In this document: in pieces, positions 1 to 7,107 of the stretch
Numbering within the stretch: the first letter of the stretch is position 1
How the letters are laid out: the number at the start of each line of letters is the position of its first letter
From: Coriobacteriia bacterium
GTDB lineage: Bacteria > Actinomycetota > Coriobacteriia > Anaerosomatales > JAUVQN01
DNA length: 26,677 nt
NCBI GenBank assembly: GCA_030598125.1
Contig: JAUVQN010000001.1
Coordinates: 1 to 26,677, forward strand
Direction of reading: 5' to 3'
The notes under the pieces: model-generated
Told to the model about the DNA's origin: nothing
Database searches by the model: none
What the model saw: only the letters and a program-made list of their open reading frames with translations
Position numbers and translations under genes: made by a program

Positions 1-544
1 CGCGGACGGAGAGAAGCGCTACATACTCGCGCCTCAGAAGCTGGCCGTCGGCGACACGGTGGAGTCGGGTCCCGATGCGGATATCAAGCCGGGCAACGCG
101 CTCCCGCTCGAGAACATCCCGACCGGTACGGTCGTGCATGCGGTGGAACTGCAGCCCGGCAGGGGCGCTGCGATCGCCCGTTCGGCCGGCACCTCGGTGC
201 AGCTGATGGCCAAGGAAGGCGCCAAGGCGATCTTGAGGATGCCCTCATCCGAGATGCGCATGGTACAGCTCTCGTGCCGGGCCACGGTCGGTGTCGTGGG
301 CAACCCGGAGCATGAGGGCATCTCGGTGGGCAAGGCGGGCCGGAACCGCTGGAAGGGCAAGCGCCCATCCGTCCGGGGTACTGCGATGAACCCGGTGGAC
401 CACCCGCATGGCGGCGGGGAAGGCAAGAACAAGACGGCCGGCCGTCACCCCGTGACGCCGTGGGGCAAGCCCACACGCGGGTACCGCACGCGTCCGAAGC
501 ACAAGTACTCGGATGATCTGATCATCCGCCGTCGCAAGAAGTAG
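1..544 (+). CDS. rplB: 50S ribosomal protein L2, 3' part
   Basis: This is the C-terminal part of L2, the large-subunit protein that binds 23S rRNA domain IV near the peptidyl transferase centre and supports subunit association. The reading frame is already open at base 2 and gives about 180 residues before the TAG stop. The family hallmark HPHGGGEGK is present, followed by a basic tail ending IIRRRKK. The start of the gene lies outside the window; an in-frame GTG at 59 is internal and not the start, because recognisable L2 sequence (RYILAPQKL) precedes it. L2 followed by S19 and L22 is the standard S10 cluster order. Confidence 0.97.
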   Translation, partial: ADGEKRYILAPQKLAVGDTVESGPDADIKPGNALPLENIPTGTVVHAVELQPGRGAAIARSAGTSVQLMAKEGAKAILRMPSSEMRMVQLSCRATVGVVGNPEHEGISVGKAGRNRWKGKRPSVRGTAMNPVDHPHGGGEGKNKTAGRHPVTPWGKPTRGYRTRPKHKYSDDLIIRRRKK

Positions 545-584
545 ACGGCGCGGACGACGAGATGAAGGAGCTGGAATACAGGCG

Positions 585-857
585 ATGAGCAGGAGTCTCA
601 AGAAGGGTCCCTACTGCCAGCCGCGCCTCCTCGCGCGCATCCGCGCCATGAACGAGGGGAACGAGAAGACGGTCGTGAGAACGTGGTCGCGCGCGTCGAC
701 GGTCTTCCCGGAGATGGTCGGCCACACGATCGCCGTCCACGACGGACGCAAGCACGTGCCCGTCTACGTGACGGAGTCGATGGTCGGCCACAAGCTCGGA
801 GAGTTCGCCCCGACGCGGACGTTCCGCGGCCACGCCGGAGGAGGCAGGGCCCGCTGA
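585..857 (+). CDS. rpsS: 30S ribosomal protein S19
   Basis: S19 sits in the head of the small subunit, partners with S13 and contacts the A-site finger and tRNA. The 90-residue product has the family start MSRSLKKGP and the conserved stretches GHTIAVHDGRKHVPVYV and GHKLGEFAPTRTFRGH. The ATG at 585 is preceded by AAGGAG at 565-570, a rather long spacing of 14 bases. The stop codon overlaps the start codon of rplV by one base (TGATG), suggesting translational coupling. Confidence 0.97.
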   Translation: MSRSLKKGPYCQPRLLARIRAMNEGNEKTVVRTWSRASTVFPEMVGHTIAVHDGRKHVPVYVTESMVGHKLGEFAPTRTFRGHAGGGRAR

Positions 858-1198
858 TGGAAACACGAGCCGTTGCGAAGTACGAGCGCGTCTCGCCGCG
901 CAAGGCGCGTGACGTGATCGACCTCATCCGCGGCAAGCACGTCGAGGAGGCCGATGCGATCCTGCGGCTCTCCCCGAAGGGGTCAGCCGAGATAGTGGGC
1001 AAGGTGCTCCACAGCGCTATCGCGAACGCGGAGAAGAACCTGCACATCAAGCGGGATCTGCTCTACGTGTCCGAGGCGTACGTGGACGAGGGGCCGACGC
1101 TCAAGCGCTGGCGTCCCCGCGCGCTCGGTCGCGCTCCCGCGCGGAACAAGCGCACCAGTCATATCACCGTCATCGTCAAGCAGCGAGAGGAGGCCTAG
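857..1198 (+). CDS. rplV: 50S ribosomal protein L22
   Basis: L22 lines the nascent peptide exit tunnel and binds all 23S rRNA domains. The product is 113 residues, the usual size, with the conserved N-terminus RAVAKYERVSPRKARDVIDL, a central ANAEKN motif and the C-terminal hairpin loop region around RPRALGRA. An in-frame start exists 58 codons upstream inside rpsS, but the ATG at 857 is chosen because it overlaps the rpsS stop and matches the family N-terminus. The gene ends six bases before rpsC. Confidence 0.96.
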   Translation: METRAVAKYERVSPRKARDVIDLIRGKHVEEADAILRLSPKGSAEIVGKVLHSAIANAEKNLHIKRDLLYVSEAYVDEGPTLKRWRPRALGRAPARNKRTSHITVIVKQREEA

Positions 1199-1204
1199 GT
1201 CCAT

Positions 1205-1933
1205 ATGGGTCAGAAGGGCTACCCAGTTGCACCAAGGCTCGGGATCACGCAGACCTGGCGTTCTCGCTGGTTCGAGGGCAAGGGCTTCGCGGACACGCTC
1301 GCCGAGGACATCCGGATCAGGGAGTTCCTGTTCGGCAGGCTGAAGCGTGCCGCGGTGTCGCGCATCGACATCGAGCGCAAGGGCGACAAGTGCATCGTCG
1401 AGGTGTTCACCGCTCGGCCCGGCATCGTGATCGGCAAGAAGGGCTCCGAGGTCGATGCGCTGCGCAAGGAACTCGAGCAGCTCACGGGCCATCCCGTGGC
1501 GGTCAACATCGTAGAGATCAAGCGTCCCGAGCTGGATGCCACACTCGTCGCGCAGAACGTCGCGGAGCAGCTCGAGGCGCGCGTCGGCTTCCGTCGCGCG
1601 CTGAAGCGCGCGGTCACCACGGCCATGAAGGCGGGCGCTCTCGGCATCCGGATCCAGGCGTCCGGTCGCCTCGGTGGCGCGGAGATGGGTCGCCGAGAGT
1701 GGTATCGCGAGGGACGCGTGCCACTGCACACGCTGAGGGCGCTCATCGACTACGGCACGGCCGAGGCCGCCACGACCTTCGGGCGGATCGGCGTGAAGGT
1801 GTGGGTCTACAAGGGTGAGGTCCTTTCCGGCCAGGCGATCCCTTCCCTGAAGGACGAAGAGGAGCGCCGTCGTCAGCGCCCGCGGCCGTCGCGTCCCCGC
1901 AAGCCGTCCGGCTCGGACGAGGGGAGGGCGTGA
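1205..1933 (+). CDS. rpsC: 30S ribosomal protein S3
   Basis: S3 forms part of the mRNA entry channel and the ribosomal helicase. The 242-residue product begins MGQKGYPVAPRLGI and contains a type II KH domain with the RNA-binding loop GIVIGKKGSEV, then the C-terminal S3 domain with SGRLGGAEM and the RREWYREGRVPLHTLRA region. The tail after residue ~220 is low complexity and rich in arginine, proline and serine, a variable feature of actinobacterial S3. A good ribosome binding site, AGAGGAGG at 1186-1193, lies inside the end of rplV. Confidence 0.97.
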   Translation: MGQKGYPVAPRLGITQTWRSRWFEGKGFADTLAEDIRIREFLFGRLKRAAVSRIDIERKGDKCIVEVFTARPGIVIGKKGSEVDALRKELEQLTGHPVAVNIVEIKRPELDATLVAQNVAEQLEARVGFRRALKRAVTTAMKAGALGIRIQASGRLGGAEMGRREWYREGRVPLHTLRALIDYGTAEAATTFGRIGVKVWVYKGEVLSGQAIPSLKDEEERRRQRPRPSRPRKPSGSDEGRA

Positions 1934-1934
1934 C

Positions 1935-2360
1935 ATGTTGATGCCGAAGCGCACCAAGCACCGCAAGGAGCAGCGCGGCTCTATGCGCGGCAACGCCACT
2001 GGAGGTACCGACCTCAACTTCGGCGACTATGGCCTGAAGGCGCTCGACGGAGGCTGGATCACGAACCGCCAGATAGAAGCGGCCCGTGTCGCGATGACCC
2101 GCCATATGAAGCGCGGCGGACGCGTTTGGATCCAGATCTTCCCAGACAAGCCCGTGACGCAGAAGCCGGCCGAGACCCGTATGGGCTCGGGCAAGGGCAA
2201 CCCCGAGCAGTGGGTCGCCGTGGTGAGGCCTGGGCGCATCATGTTCGAAGTGAGCGGCGTCACGCCCGATGTCGCCCGTGAAGCGATGCGACTCGCTGCA
2301 CACAAGCTGCCGATACGTACGAAGTTCGTCGCGAGGACAGAATCGGGTGGTGAGGCCTGA
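1935..2360 (+). CDS. rplP: 50S ribosomal protein L16
   Basis: L16 organises the A-site tRNA region of the large subunit and is needed for late 50S assembly. The product is 141 residues and starts MLMPKRTKHRKEQRG, the typical family N-terminus; conserved GYGLKAL-like (here DYGLKALDGG) and GSGKGNPEQWVAVV segments follow. Only one base separates it from rpsC. The purine-rich GGGGAGGG at about 1921-1928 in the end of rpsC can act as its ribosome binding site. Its TGA stop shares one base with the rpmC start. Confidence 0.97.
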   Translation: MLMPKRTKHRKEQRGSMRGNATGGTDLNFGDYGLKALDGGWITNRQIEAARVAMTRHMKRGGRVWIQIFPDKPVTQKPAETRMGSGKGNPEQWVAVVRPGRIMFEVSGVTPDVAREAMRLAAHKLPIRTKFVARTESGGEA

Positions 2361-2584
2361 TGAGATCTTCCGAGATCAAGGACCTGAGCGTCACCGACCT
2401 GGAGCAGAAGCTCTCGGAGACGCGGGAGGAGCTCTTCAACCTGAGGTTCCAGCTGGCCACGGGCTCGATCGACAACACTGGGCGCATCAAGGACGTCAAG
2501 CGGGACATCGCCCGCATACTGACGGAGATACGCCTTCGTGAGATCGCCGAGGGCAACGGTGGCGCGGACGCGCCGCGCGCCTGA
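2360..2584 (+). CDS. rpmC: 50S ribosomal protein L29
   Basis: L29 is a small two-helix protein next to the exit tunnel where trigger factor and SRP dock. The product has 74 residues, with the family pattern MRSSEIKDLSVTDLEQKL, then ELFNLRFQLATGSIDNTGRIKDVKRDIARILT. The last ~10 residues (GNGGADAPRA) are a short low-complexity extension. The ATG overlaps the rplP stop by one base, so translation is probably coupled. Confidence 0.95.
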   Translation: MRSSEIKDLSVTDLEQKLSETREELFNLRFQLATGSIDNTGRIKDVKRDIARILTEIRLREIAEGNGGADAPRA

Positions 2585-2608
2585 CGGCGTGTACGAGAAG
2601 GGATGTAG

Positions 2609-2869
2609 ATGAGCGAGCAGCGCAACAAGCGTAAGGCGCGACAGGGAGTCGTCGTCTCTCGGTCAGGAGACAAGACGTGCGTCGTGGCGGTCGAACAGCG
2701 CAAGCCGCACCCGTTCTACAAGAAGATGATCACGCGCACGAGCAAGTTCCACGTCCACGACGAGGAGAACGCGACCAACGTCGGCGACCAGGTCTTGATC
2801 ATGGAGACGCGCCCGGTGTCCAAGCTGAAGCGTTGGCGCCTCGTCGAGGTCGTCGAGGAGGCCAAGTAG
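2609..2869 (+). CDS. rpsQ: 30S ribosomal protein S17
   Basis: S17 is an OB-fold primary binding protein of the 5' domain of 16S rRNA. The 86-residue product shows RKARQGVVVSRSGDKTCVV, the HPFYKKMITRTSKFHVHDEEN segment and the end RPVSKLKRWRLVEVVEEAK, all family features. It lies 24 bases after rpmC. The 49-base spacer to rplN holds a short hairpin, described separately. Confidence 0.96.
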   Translation: MSEQRNKRKARQGVVVSRSGDKTCVVAVEQRKPHPFYKKMITRTSKFHVHDEENATNVGDQVLIMETRPVSKLKRWRLVEVVEEAK

Positions 2870-2876
2870 CGAAGGT

Positions 2877-2899
2877 CCTCCCCGGGAGATCGGGGAAGG
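2877..2899 (+). other. Small hairpin in the rpsQ-rplN spacer
   Basis: CCTCCCC at 2877-2883 can pair with GGGGAAGG at 2892-2899 with one bulged A, closing an 8-base loop. It is not followed by a T run, so a terminator role is unlikely. It may be an RNA processing or translational control element, or be fortuitous in GC-rich sequence. Confidence 0.25.
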
Positions 2900-2918
2900 C
2901 CGCGGTACGGAGGAAGAG

Positions 2919-3287
2919 ATGATCCAGGCAGAGAGCCGTCTCAAGGTCGCCGACAACTCCGGCGCGCGCGAGATCCTGTGCATCAAGGTGCTGGGCGGTA
3001 CGCGCCGCCGGTACGCGCGGGTCGGGGACACGATAGTCGCCACCGTCAAGGAGGCGTTGCCGAACGCCGCCATCAAGAAGGGCGAGATCGTGCGGGCGGT
3101 CATCGTGCGCACGAAGAAAGAGATGCGCAGGCCGGACGGCAGCTACATAGGCTTCGACGAGAACGCGGCGGTCGTCATCGACCCGACGGGGAACCCCACG
3201 GGAACCCGCATCTTCGGGCCGGTCGCGCGCGAGCTGAGGGACCGCCACTACATGAAGATCGTGTCGCTCGCACCAGAGGTGCTGTAG
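2919..3287 (+). CDS. rplN: 50S ribosomal protein L14
   Basis: L14 lies at the subunit interface and forms bridges with 16S rRNA; it is also the docking site of silencing factor RsfS. The product is 122 residues, the canonical length, beginning MIQAESRLKVADNSGAREI, with the conserved GGTRRRYARVGD and FGPVARELRDRHYMKIVSLAPEVL end. A strong ribosome binding site, GGAGGAAGAG at about 2909-2918, precedes the ATG. It begins the spc cluster in classical nomenclature, but no promoter is visible before it here. Confidence 0.97.
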   Translation: MIQAESRLKVADNSGAREILCIKVLGGTRRRYARVGDTIVATVKEALPNAAIKKGEIVRAVIVRTKKEMRRPDGSYIGFDENAAVVIDPTGNPTGTRIFGPVARELRDRHYMKIVSLAPEVL

Positions 3288-3296
3288 GAGGTCGTC

Positions 3297-3617
3297 ATGA
3301 ACAGTCTTTCGATAGTCAAGGGCGACCGCGTCCGCGTGACCGCCGGCAAGGACAAGGGACGCGAGGGGCGGGTGCTGCGCACCGAGCCTCCGGAGGAGCG
3401 CGTCTTCGTGGAGGGTGTCAACTTCCAGAAGCACCACACCCGGGCGTCGCAGAAGAACCCACAGGGCGGGATCATCGACGTGGAGGGCCCCATCCACGTA
3501 TCGAACATCATGCTGCTATGCCCGAACTGTTCGCAGGCGACGAGGATCAGTCGCGTGCGCGAGGACGGCGTGGCGCAACGAGTGTGCAAGAAGTGCGAGA
3601 AGCCCATAGACAAGTAG
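3297..3617 (+). CDS. rplX: 50S ribosomal protein L24 with zinc ribbon
   Basis: L24 initiates 50S assembly by binding the 5' end of 23S rRNA. The 106-residue product has the KOW motif (KGDRVRVTAGKDKGREGRV, residues ~8-26) and the GVNFQKHHTR segment. The C-terminal part carries two Cys pairs, C75-P-N-C78 and C97-K-K-C100, consistent with a zinc-ribbon knuckle; many L24 proteins lack these cysteines. The ATG at 3297 is preceded by TAGGAGG at 3286-3292, which overlaps the rplN stop. A longer than usual spacer (70 bases) follows before rplE. Confidence 0.96.
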   Translation: MNSLSIVKGDRVRVTAGKDKGREGRVLRTEPPEERVFVEGVNFQKHHTRASQKNPQGGIIDVEGPIHVSNIMLLCPNCSQATRISRVREDGVAQRVCKKCEKPIDK

Positions 3618-3632
3618 TCGAGCGAGGACACG

Positions 3633-3663
3633 CGCCACCGCTCCGGGTCGGGAATCCGGTGCG
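3633..3663 (+). other. Hairpin in the rplX-rplE spacer
   Basis: CGC at 3633-3635 and ACCG at 3637-3640 can pair with CGGT at 3657-3660 and GCG at 3661-3663, leaving one bulged C and a 16-base loop that can itself pair further. It lies in the 70-base gap just before the L5 gene. In E. coli the spc operon repressor S8 binds mRNA at the L24-L5 boundary, so the position is suggestive, but I cannot identify an S8 consensus here. Confidence 0.3.
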
Positions 3664-3687
3664 ACGGGGCGCGAGTGGAGGTAGACG

Positions 3688-4230
3688 GTGATACCGAGAC
3701 TGAAAGAGCGCTATCGGACCGAGGTGGTCCCGAAGCTTGCGGACGAGCTCGGCCTGGCCAACGTCAACCAGGTCCCGGCCTTCGAGAAGATCGTCGTGAA
3801 CATGGGGGTCGGACAGGCCGTCGACGACGTGAAGGTGCTCGATGAGGCGATGGAGGACATGGCCGTTATCACTGGCCAGAAGCCGAAGGTGAATCGCGCG
3901 AGGAAGTCCATCGCCAACTTCAAGGTCCGGCAGGGCACGCCGATCGGCTGCAAGGTCACCCTGCGCGGAGATCGCATGTGGGAGTTCATGGACCGCGTGC
4001 TGACCGCGGCGCTGCCGCGTATCCGCGACTTCCGCGGTCTGTCGACCACCTCGTTCGACGGGCGGGGCAACTACACGCTCGGCGTCGACGAACAGCTGAT
4101 CTTCCCCGAGATCGACTACGACAGCGTGAGTCAGGTCCGCGGCATGGACATCACGTTCGTCACGACCGCGAAGGACGACGAAGCGGGTCGGGCGCTCTTC
4201 AACGCGTTCGAGTTCCCGTTCAAGCGATAG
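3688..4230 (+). CDS. rplE: 50S ribosomal protein L5
   Basis: L5 binds 5S rRNA and forms part of the central protuberance, contacting P-site tRNA. The product is 180 residues with PRLKERYRTEVVPKL, the KIVVNMGVGQAVDD motif, GQKPKVNRARKSIANFK, and the C-terminal DEQLIFPEIDYD and GMDITFVTTAKDDEAG segments. The start is GTG, supported by GGAGG at 3677-3681 directly upstream. It is preceded by a 70-base spacer with a hairpin. Confidence 0.97.
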   Translation: MIPRLKERYRTEVVPKLADELGLANVNQVPAFEKIVVNMGVGQAVDDVKVLDEAMEDMAVITGQKPKVNRARKSIANFKVRQGTPIGCKVTLRGDRMWEFMDRVLTAALPRIRDFRGLSTTSFDGRGNYTLGVDEQLIFPEIDYDSVSQVRGMDITFVTTAKDDEAGRALFNAFEFPFKR

Positions 4231-4269
4231 ACGAGCGATCGCGGGGCGCGGCCCCCAAGGAGGCGTCAA

Positions 4270-4455
4270 GTGGCAAAGAAATCGATGATCGCCAGGACGA
4301 AGCGCGGATCGAAGTACCCGGTCCGCAACGTCAGCCGGTGCAACCGTTGCGGACGGCCGCGCGCGTACTATCGCAGATTCGGCCTCTGCCGTATCTGCCT
4401 GCGCGAGCTGGCCAGTCGCGGCGAGATCCCGGGCATGCGGAAGGCGAGCTGGTAG
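4270..4455 (+). CDS. rpsN: 30S ribosomal protein S14, zinc-binding type
   Basis: S14 completes the head of the small subunit. At 61 residues this is the short type (S14 type Z), with a CxxC-x12-CxxC zinc site at C24, C27, C40 and C43, and the family end GEIPGMRKASW. The start is GTG with AAGGAGGC at 4257-4264 as a strong ribosome binding site. The longer cysteine-free S14 form is not in the window. Confidence 0.97.
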   Translation: MAKKSMIARTKRGSKYPVRNVSRCNRCGRPRAYYRRFGLCRICLRELASRGEIPGMRKASW

Positions 4456-4502
4456 GCAGCAGGACGCCGGGAGGCGGGTGGGCCACGGGTCCGCTCGAAC
4501 CG

Positions 4503-4520
4503 CCGGTCGTCGTGGACCGG
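4503..4520 (+). other. Hairpin before the rpsH ribosome binding site
   Basis: CCGGTC at 4503-4508 and GACCGG at 4515-4520 form a perfect 6-bp stem with a 6-base loop, ending five bases before the AGGAGG ribosome binding site of rpsH (4526-4531). The 85-base rpsN-rpsH spacer is otherwise unassigned. It could influence S8 translation; no T run follows, so it does not look like a terminator. Confidence 0.35.
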
Positions 4521-4540
4521 ACCATAGGAGGATCACGAAG

Positions 4541-4939
4541 ATGACCATGACAGACCCGATAGCCGACATGCTGACCAGGGTGCGCAACGCCAATTCGGCG
4601 TTCAAGGGCTCGACGACCATCCCGTCGTCGAGCAAGGTCGTCGAGATCGCGCGCATCCTCAAGGAAGAGGGATACGTAGAGGACTATCAGGTCGTACCCG
4701 GCAGCCCGCAGGACACTCTCGAGGTGACGCTCAAGTACGGGCCGAAGCGGGAGCGCACCATCAAGGGCATCCGCCGCATAAGCAAGCCGGGTCTTCGCGT
4801 CTATGCGAAGAAGGACGAGCTGCCTCGGGTCCTTGGAGGACTGGGCGTGGCTGTGATATCCACCTCCAGCGGCGTCATGACGGACAAGCAGGCTCGCGTA
4901 GCCGGCGTCGGCGGCGAGGTCGTCGCCTACATCTGGTAG
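4541..4939 (+). CDS. rpsH: 30S ribosomal protein S8
   Basis: S8 binds helix 21 of 16S rRNA and, in E. coli, represses the spc operon. The product is 132 residues, starting MTMTDPIADMLTRVRNAN and ending GEVVAYIW, with the conserved STSSGVMTDKQAR segment. An in-frame GTG 21 codons upstream is rejected because the ATG at 4541 has AGGAGG at 4526-4531 and matches the family N-terminus. Confidence 0.97.
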   Translation: MTMTDPIADMLTRVRNANSAFKGSTTIPSSSKVVEIARILKEEGYVEDYQVVPGSPQDTLEVTLKYGPKRERTIKGIRRISKPGLRVYAKKDELPRVLGGLGVAVISTSSGVMTDKQARVAGVGGEVVAYIW

Positions 4940-4968
4940 CCGGCTGAGGCTGAAGGGAGCGAGCGAAC

Positions 4969-5505
4969 GTGTCTAGGATCGGGAAGATGCCCGTCCCAGT
5001 ACCTTCCGGGGTGGACGTGACCATAGACGGCTCGACCGTTCGGGTGAAGGGTTCCAAGGGTGAGCTCGAGAGCACGTTCGACACCCGGCTGACGATCGAG
5101 CGCGAGGGTAACGAGGTGCTCGTCGCTCGTCCGTCCGATGAGGCGGAGTTGCGTGCGCTGCACGGCCTGACTCGTACGTTGATCGACAACATGATGGTCG
5201 GTGTGTCGGAGGGGTTCTCGAAGTCGCTCGAGATCCACGGCGTGGGCTATCGCGCCGTGTTGAAGGGCAAGAATCTCGAGCTTGCGCTCGGTGTGAGCCA
5301 CCCGGTCGTCATCACTCCGGAGGACGGGATCACGTTCGAGGTCCCCGCTCAGGACAAGGTGACCGTCTACGGTGCGGACAAGCAGCAGGTGGGCCAGATA
5401 GCCGCGGAGATCCGGAGCAAGCGGCCGCCGGAGCCGTACAAGGGCAAGGGGATCCGTTACGTCGGTGAGCACGTGCGTCGCAAGGTCGGCAAGACCGCGA
5501 CGTAG
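4969..5505 (+). CDS. rplF: 50S ribosomal protein L6
   Basis: L6 lies near the sarcin-ricin loop and the factor-binding site. The 178-residue product begins MSRIGKMPVPVPSGV from a GTG codon, has two repeated L6 domains, and carries the signature PEPYKGKGIRYVGE followed by RRKVGKTAT near the C-terminus. AAGGGAG at about 4953-4959 is the likely ribosome binding site. Confidence 0.97.
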   Translation: MSRIGKMPVPVPSGVDVTIDGSTVRVKGSKGELESTFDTRLTIEREGNEVLVARPSDEAELRALHGLTRTLIDNMMVGVSEGFSKSLEIHGVGYRAVLKGKNLELALGVSHPVVITPEDGITFEVPAQDKVTVYGADKQQVGQIAAEIRSKRPPEPYKGKGIRYVGEHVRRKVGKTAT

Positions 5506-5524
5506 TCGAGGGAGACACGAGGAC

Positions 5525-5893
5525 ATGGCTGACACGAAGACCACGAAAGCAAGACTCGAGAGGCGTCGCAGGCGCGTCCGGGCGAAGGTGCACGGCACGG
5601 CCGAGCGTCCGCGTCTCTGTGTGACGCGCTCGAACCAGCACGTGTACGCGCAGCTCGTCGACGATGACAACGGCGTGACGCTCCTGTCTGCGTCGTCGAT
5701 CGACAGCGGCGTCAAGGGCGAGCTCGAGAAGGGGTCCGACGTCGAGGCGGCACGCGCCGTCGGCAAGGTCCTCGGCGAGCGCGCCAAGGAGGCCGGCTTC
5801 GAGTCGGTCGTGTTCGATCGGGCCGGGCGCCTCTACCACGGTAGGGTTCAGGCCATCGCAGAAGGGGCCCGCAAGGCGGGTCTCGAGTTCTAG
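5525..5893 (+). CDS. rplR: 50S ribosomal protein L18
   Basis: L18 binds 5S rRNA with L5 in the central protuberance. The product is 122 residues: a basic N-terminus (KARLERRRRRVRAKVHG), RPRLCVTRSNQHVYAQLVDD, and the C-terminal VVFDRAGRLYHGRVQAIAEGARKAGLEF. The frame extends 20 codons upstream, but the ATG at 5525 with GAGGGAG at 5508-5514 gives the normal length and N-terminus. Confidence 0.96.
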   Translation: MADTKTTKARLERRRRRVRAKVHGTAERPRLCVTRSNQHVYAQLVDDDNGVTLLSASSIDSGVKGELEKGSDVEAARAVGKVLGERAKEAGFESVVFDRAGRLYHGRVQAIAEGARKAGLEF

Positions 5894-5908
5894 GGAAGGA
5901 CCTGACGC

Positions 5909-6424
5909 ATGGCACGCGCACGCGACAATCGACCGGATCCCGAGTTCCAGGAGAAGGTCGTCCATATCAACAGGGTGTCGAAGGTCGTCAAGGGCGGCCG
6001 CCGCTTCTCGCTCACCGCGCTGGTGGTCGTCGGCGACGGTGACGGTCGTGTCGGCGTCGGTCTCGGGAAGGCCCGTGAGGTCCCGGTGGCGATCCGCAAG
6101 GGCATCGAAGACGCGAAGAAGAACATGTTCGTGGTACCCCGGAACGGGACGACCATCCCTCACCAGGTGATGGGCCGTTTCGGCGCGGGCCGCGTGCTGC
6201 TCAAGCCGGCGGCTCCGGGTACCGGGATCATCGCCGGCGGTCCGGTGCGCGCGCTTCTCGATCTAGCGGGCATCCGCGACGTGCTGTCCAAGTCTCTGGG
6301 CTCGGACAACTCGATGAACATGCTCAAAGCTGCTGCCGCGGGGCTCCAGGAGCTCTCGAGCGCAGAAGACGTGGCGAAGCGTCGCGGCAAGTCTGTCGCG
6401 CACGTGCTCGGCCTCGAGGAGTAG
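5909..6424 (+). CDS. rpsE: 30S ribosomal protein S5
   Basis: S5 shapes the mRNA entry channel and affects decoding accuracy. The product is 171 residues with the double-stranded RNA-binding-like N domain (VVHINRVSKVVKGGRRFSL, GVGLGKAREVPVAIRKGIEDA) and the C-terminal S5 domain (GTGIIAGGPVRALLDLAGI, KSLGSDNSMNMLKA). GGGAAGGA at 5893-5900 precedes the ATG. Confidence 0.97.
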   Translation: MARARDNRPDPEFQEKVVHINRVSKVVKGGRRFSLTALVVVGDGDGRVGVGLGKAREVPVAIRKGIEDAKKNMFVVPRNGTTIPHQVMGRFGAGRVLLKPAAPGTGIIAGGPVRALLDLAGIRDVLSKSLGSDNSMNMLKAAAAGLQELSSAEDVAKRRGKSVAHVLGLEE

Positions 6425-6431
6425 GACGAAG

Positions 6432-6626
6432 ATGGCGGATACGAAGACCAAAAAGCTCTGGATCACGCAGGTCAAGAGTGGCATAGGGCGTCCGGAGAAC
6501 CAGCGTGCGACGCTGAGGGCGCTCGGTCTCAGGCGCATGAACCAGACCGTGGAGCATGAGGACACCGCGCAGATCCGCGGGATGGTGTTCAAGGTGCAGC
6601 ATCTCGTCGAGGTCGAAGAGGCCTAG
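6432..6626 (+). CDS. rpmD: 50S ribosomal protein L30
   Basis: L30 is a small large-subunit protein present in many but not all bacteria. The 64-residue product has the family core WITQVKSGIGRPENQRATL, RALGLRRMNQTVEHEDT and RGMVFKVQHLVEVEE. Seven bases separate it from rpsE, with GAGGAG at 6416-6421 (within the end of rpsE) as likely ribosome binding site. Confidence 0.95.
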   Translation: MADTKTKKLWITQVKSGIGRPENQRATLRALGLRRMNQTVEHEDTAQIRGMVFKVQHLVEVEEA

Positions 6627-6660
6627 GGCGAGCCGCAGGGCGAGGCAGGAGGACCGAACG

Positions 6661-7107
6661 ATGCAGATGAGCGACCTTTCCCCGGCGCCGGGGTCACGCA
6701 AGACCCGAAGGCGCGTCGGTCGTGGGCACGGTAGCGGCAATGGCGGCCGCAGCGGCCGCGGCGACAAGGGACAGTTGTCGAGAGCCGGGGGCGGCAAGGG
6801 TCCGCACTACGAGGGCGGCCAGACCCCGATCTATCGCAGGCTCCCCAAGCTACCGGGCTTCAAGAACCGCTTCCGGACCGAGTACGCGATCGTCAACGTG
6901 TCGCGGCTCGAAGCCATCTACTCGGATGGTGACGTCGTGGACGTCGACTCCCTCCATGAGAAGGGCGCCATCGCTTCCAAGCTCGAGCCCGTGAAGGTCC
7001 TCGCCGACGGCGACCTGACGAAGAAGCTCACCGTCAAGGTCGACAAGGCGTCGGGAGCCGCCAAGGACAAGATCGAGAAGGCCGGCGGGACGGTCGAGAC
7101 GCCGTGA
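6661..7107 (+). CDS. rplO: 50S ribosomal protein L15
   Basis: L15 is a late-assembling protein of the large-subunit core. The product is 148 residues with an extended glycine/arginine-rich N-terminal arm (RRVGRGHGSGNGGRSGRGDKGQ), a GGQTPIYRRLPKLPGFKNRF segment and the C-terminal globular domain around KVLADGDLTKKLTVKVDKAS. The frame runs 35 codons upstream, but the ATG at 6661 with AGGAGG at 6647-6652 fits the family start. Its stop overlaps the secY GTG by four bases. Confidence 0.96.
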   Translation: MQMSDLSPAPGSRKTRRRVGRGHGSGNGGRSGRGDKGQLSRAGGGKGPHYEGGQTPIYRRLPKLPGFKNRFRTEYAIVNVSRLEAIYSDGDVVDVDSLHEKGAIASKLEPVKVLADGDLTKKLTVKVDKASGAAKDKIEKAGGTVETP

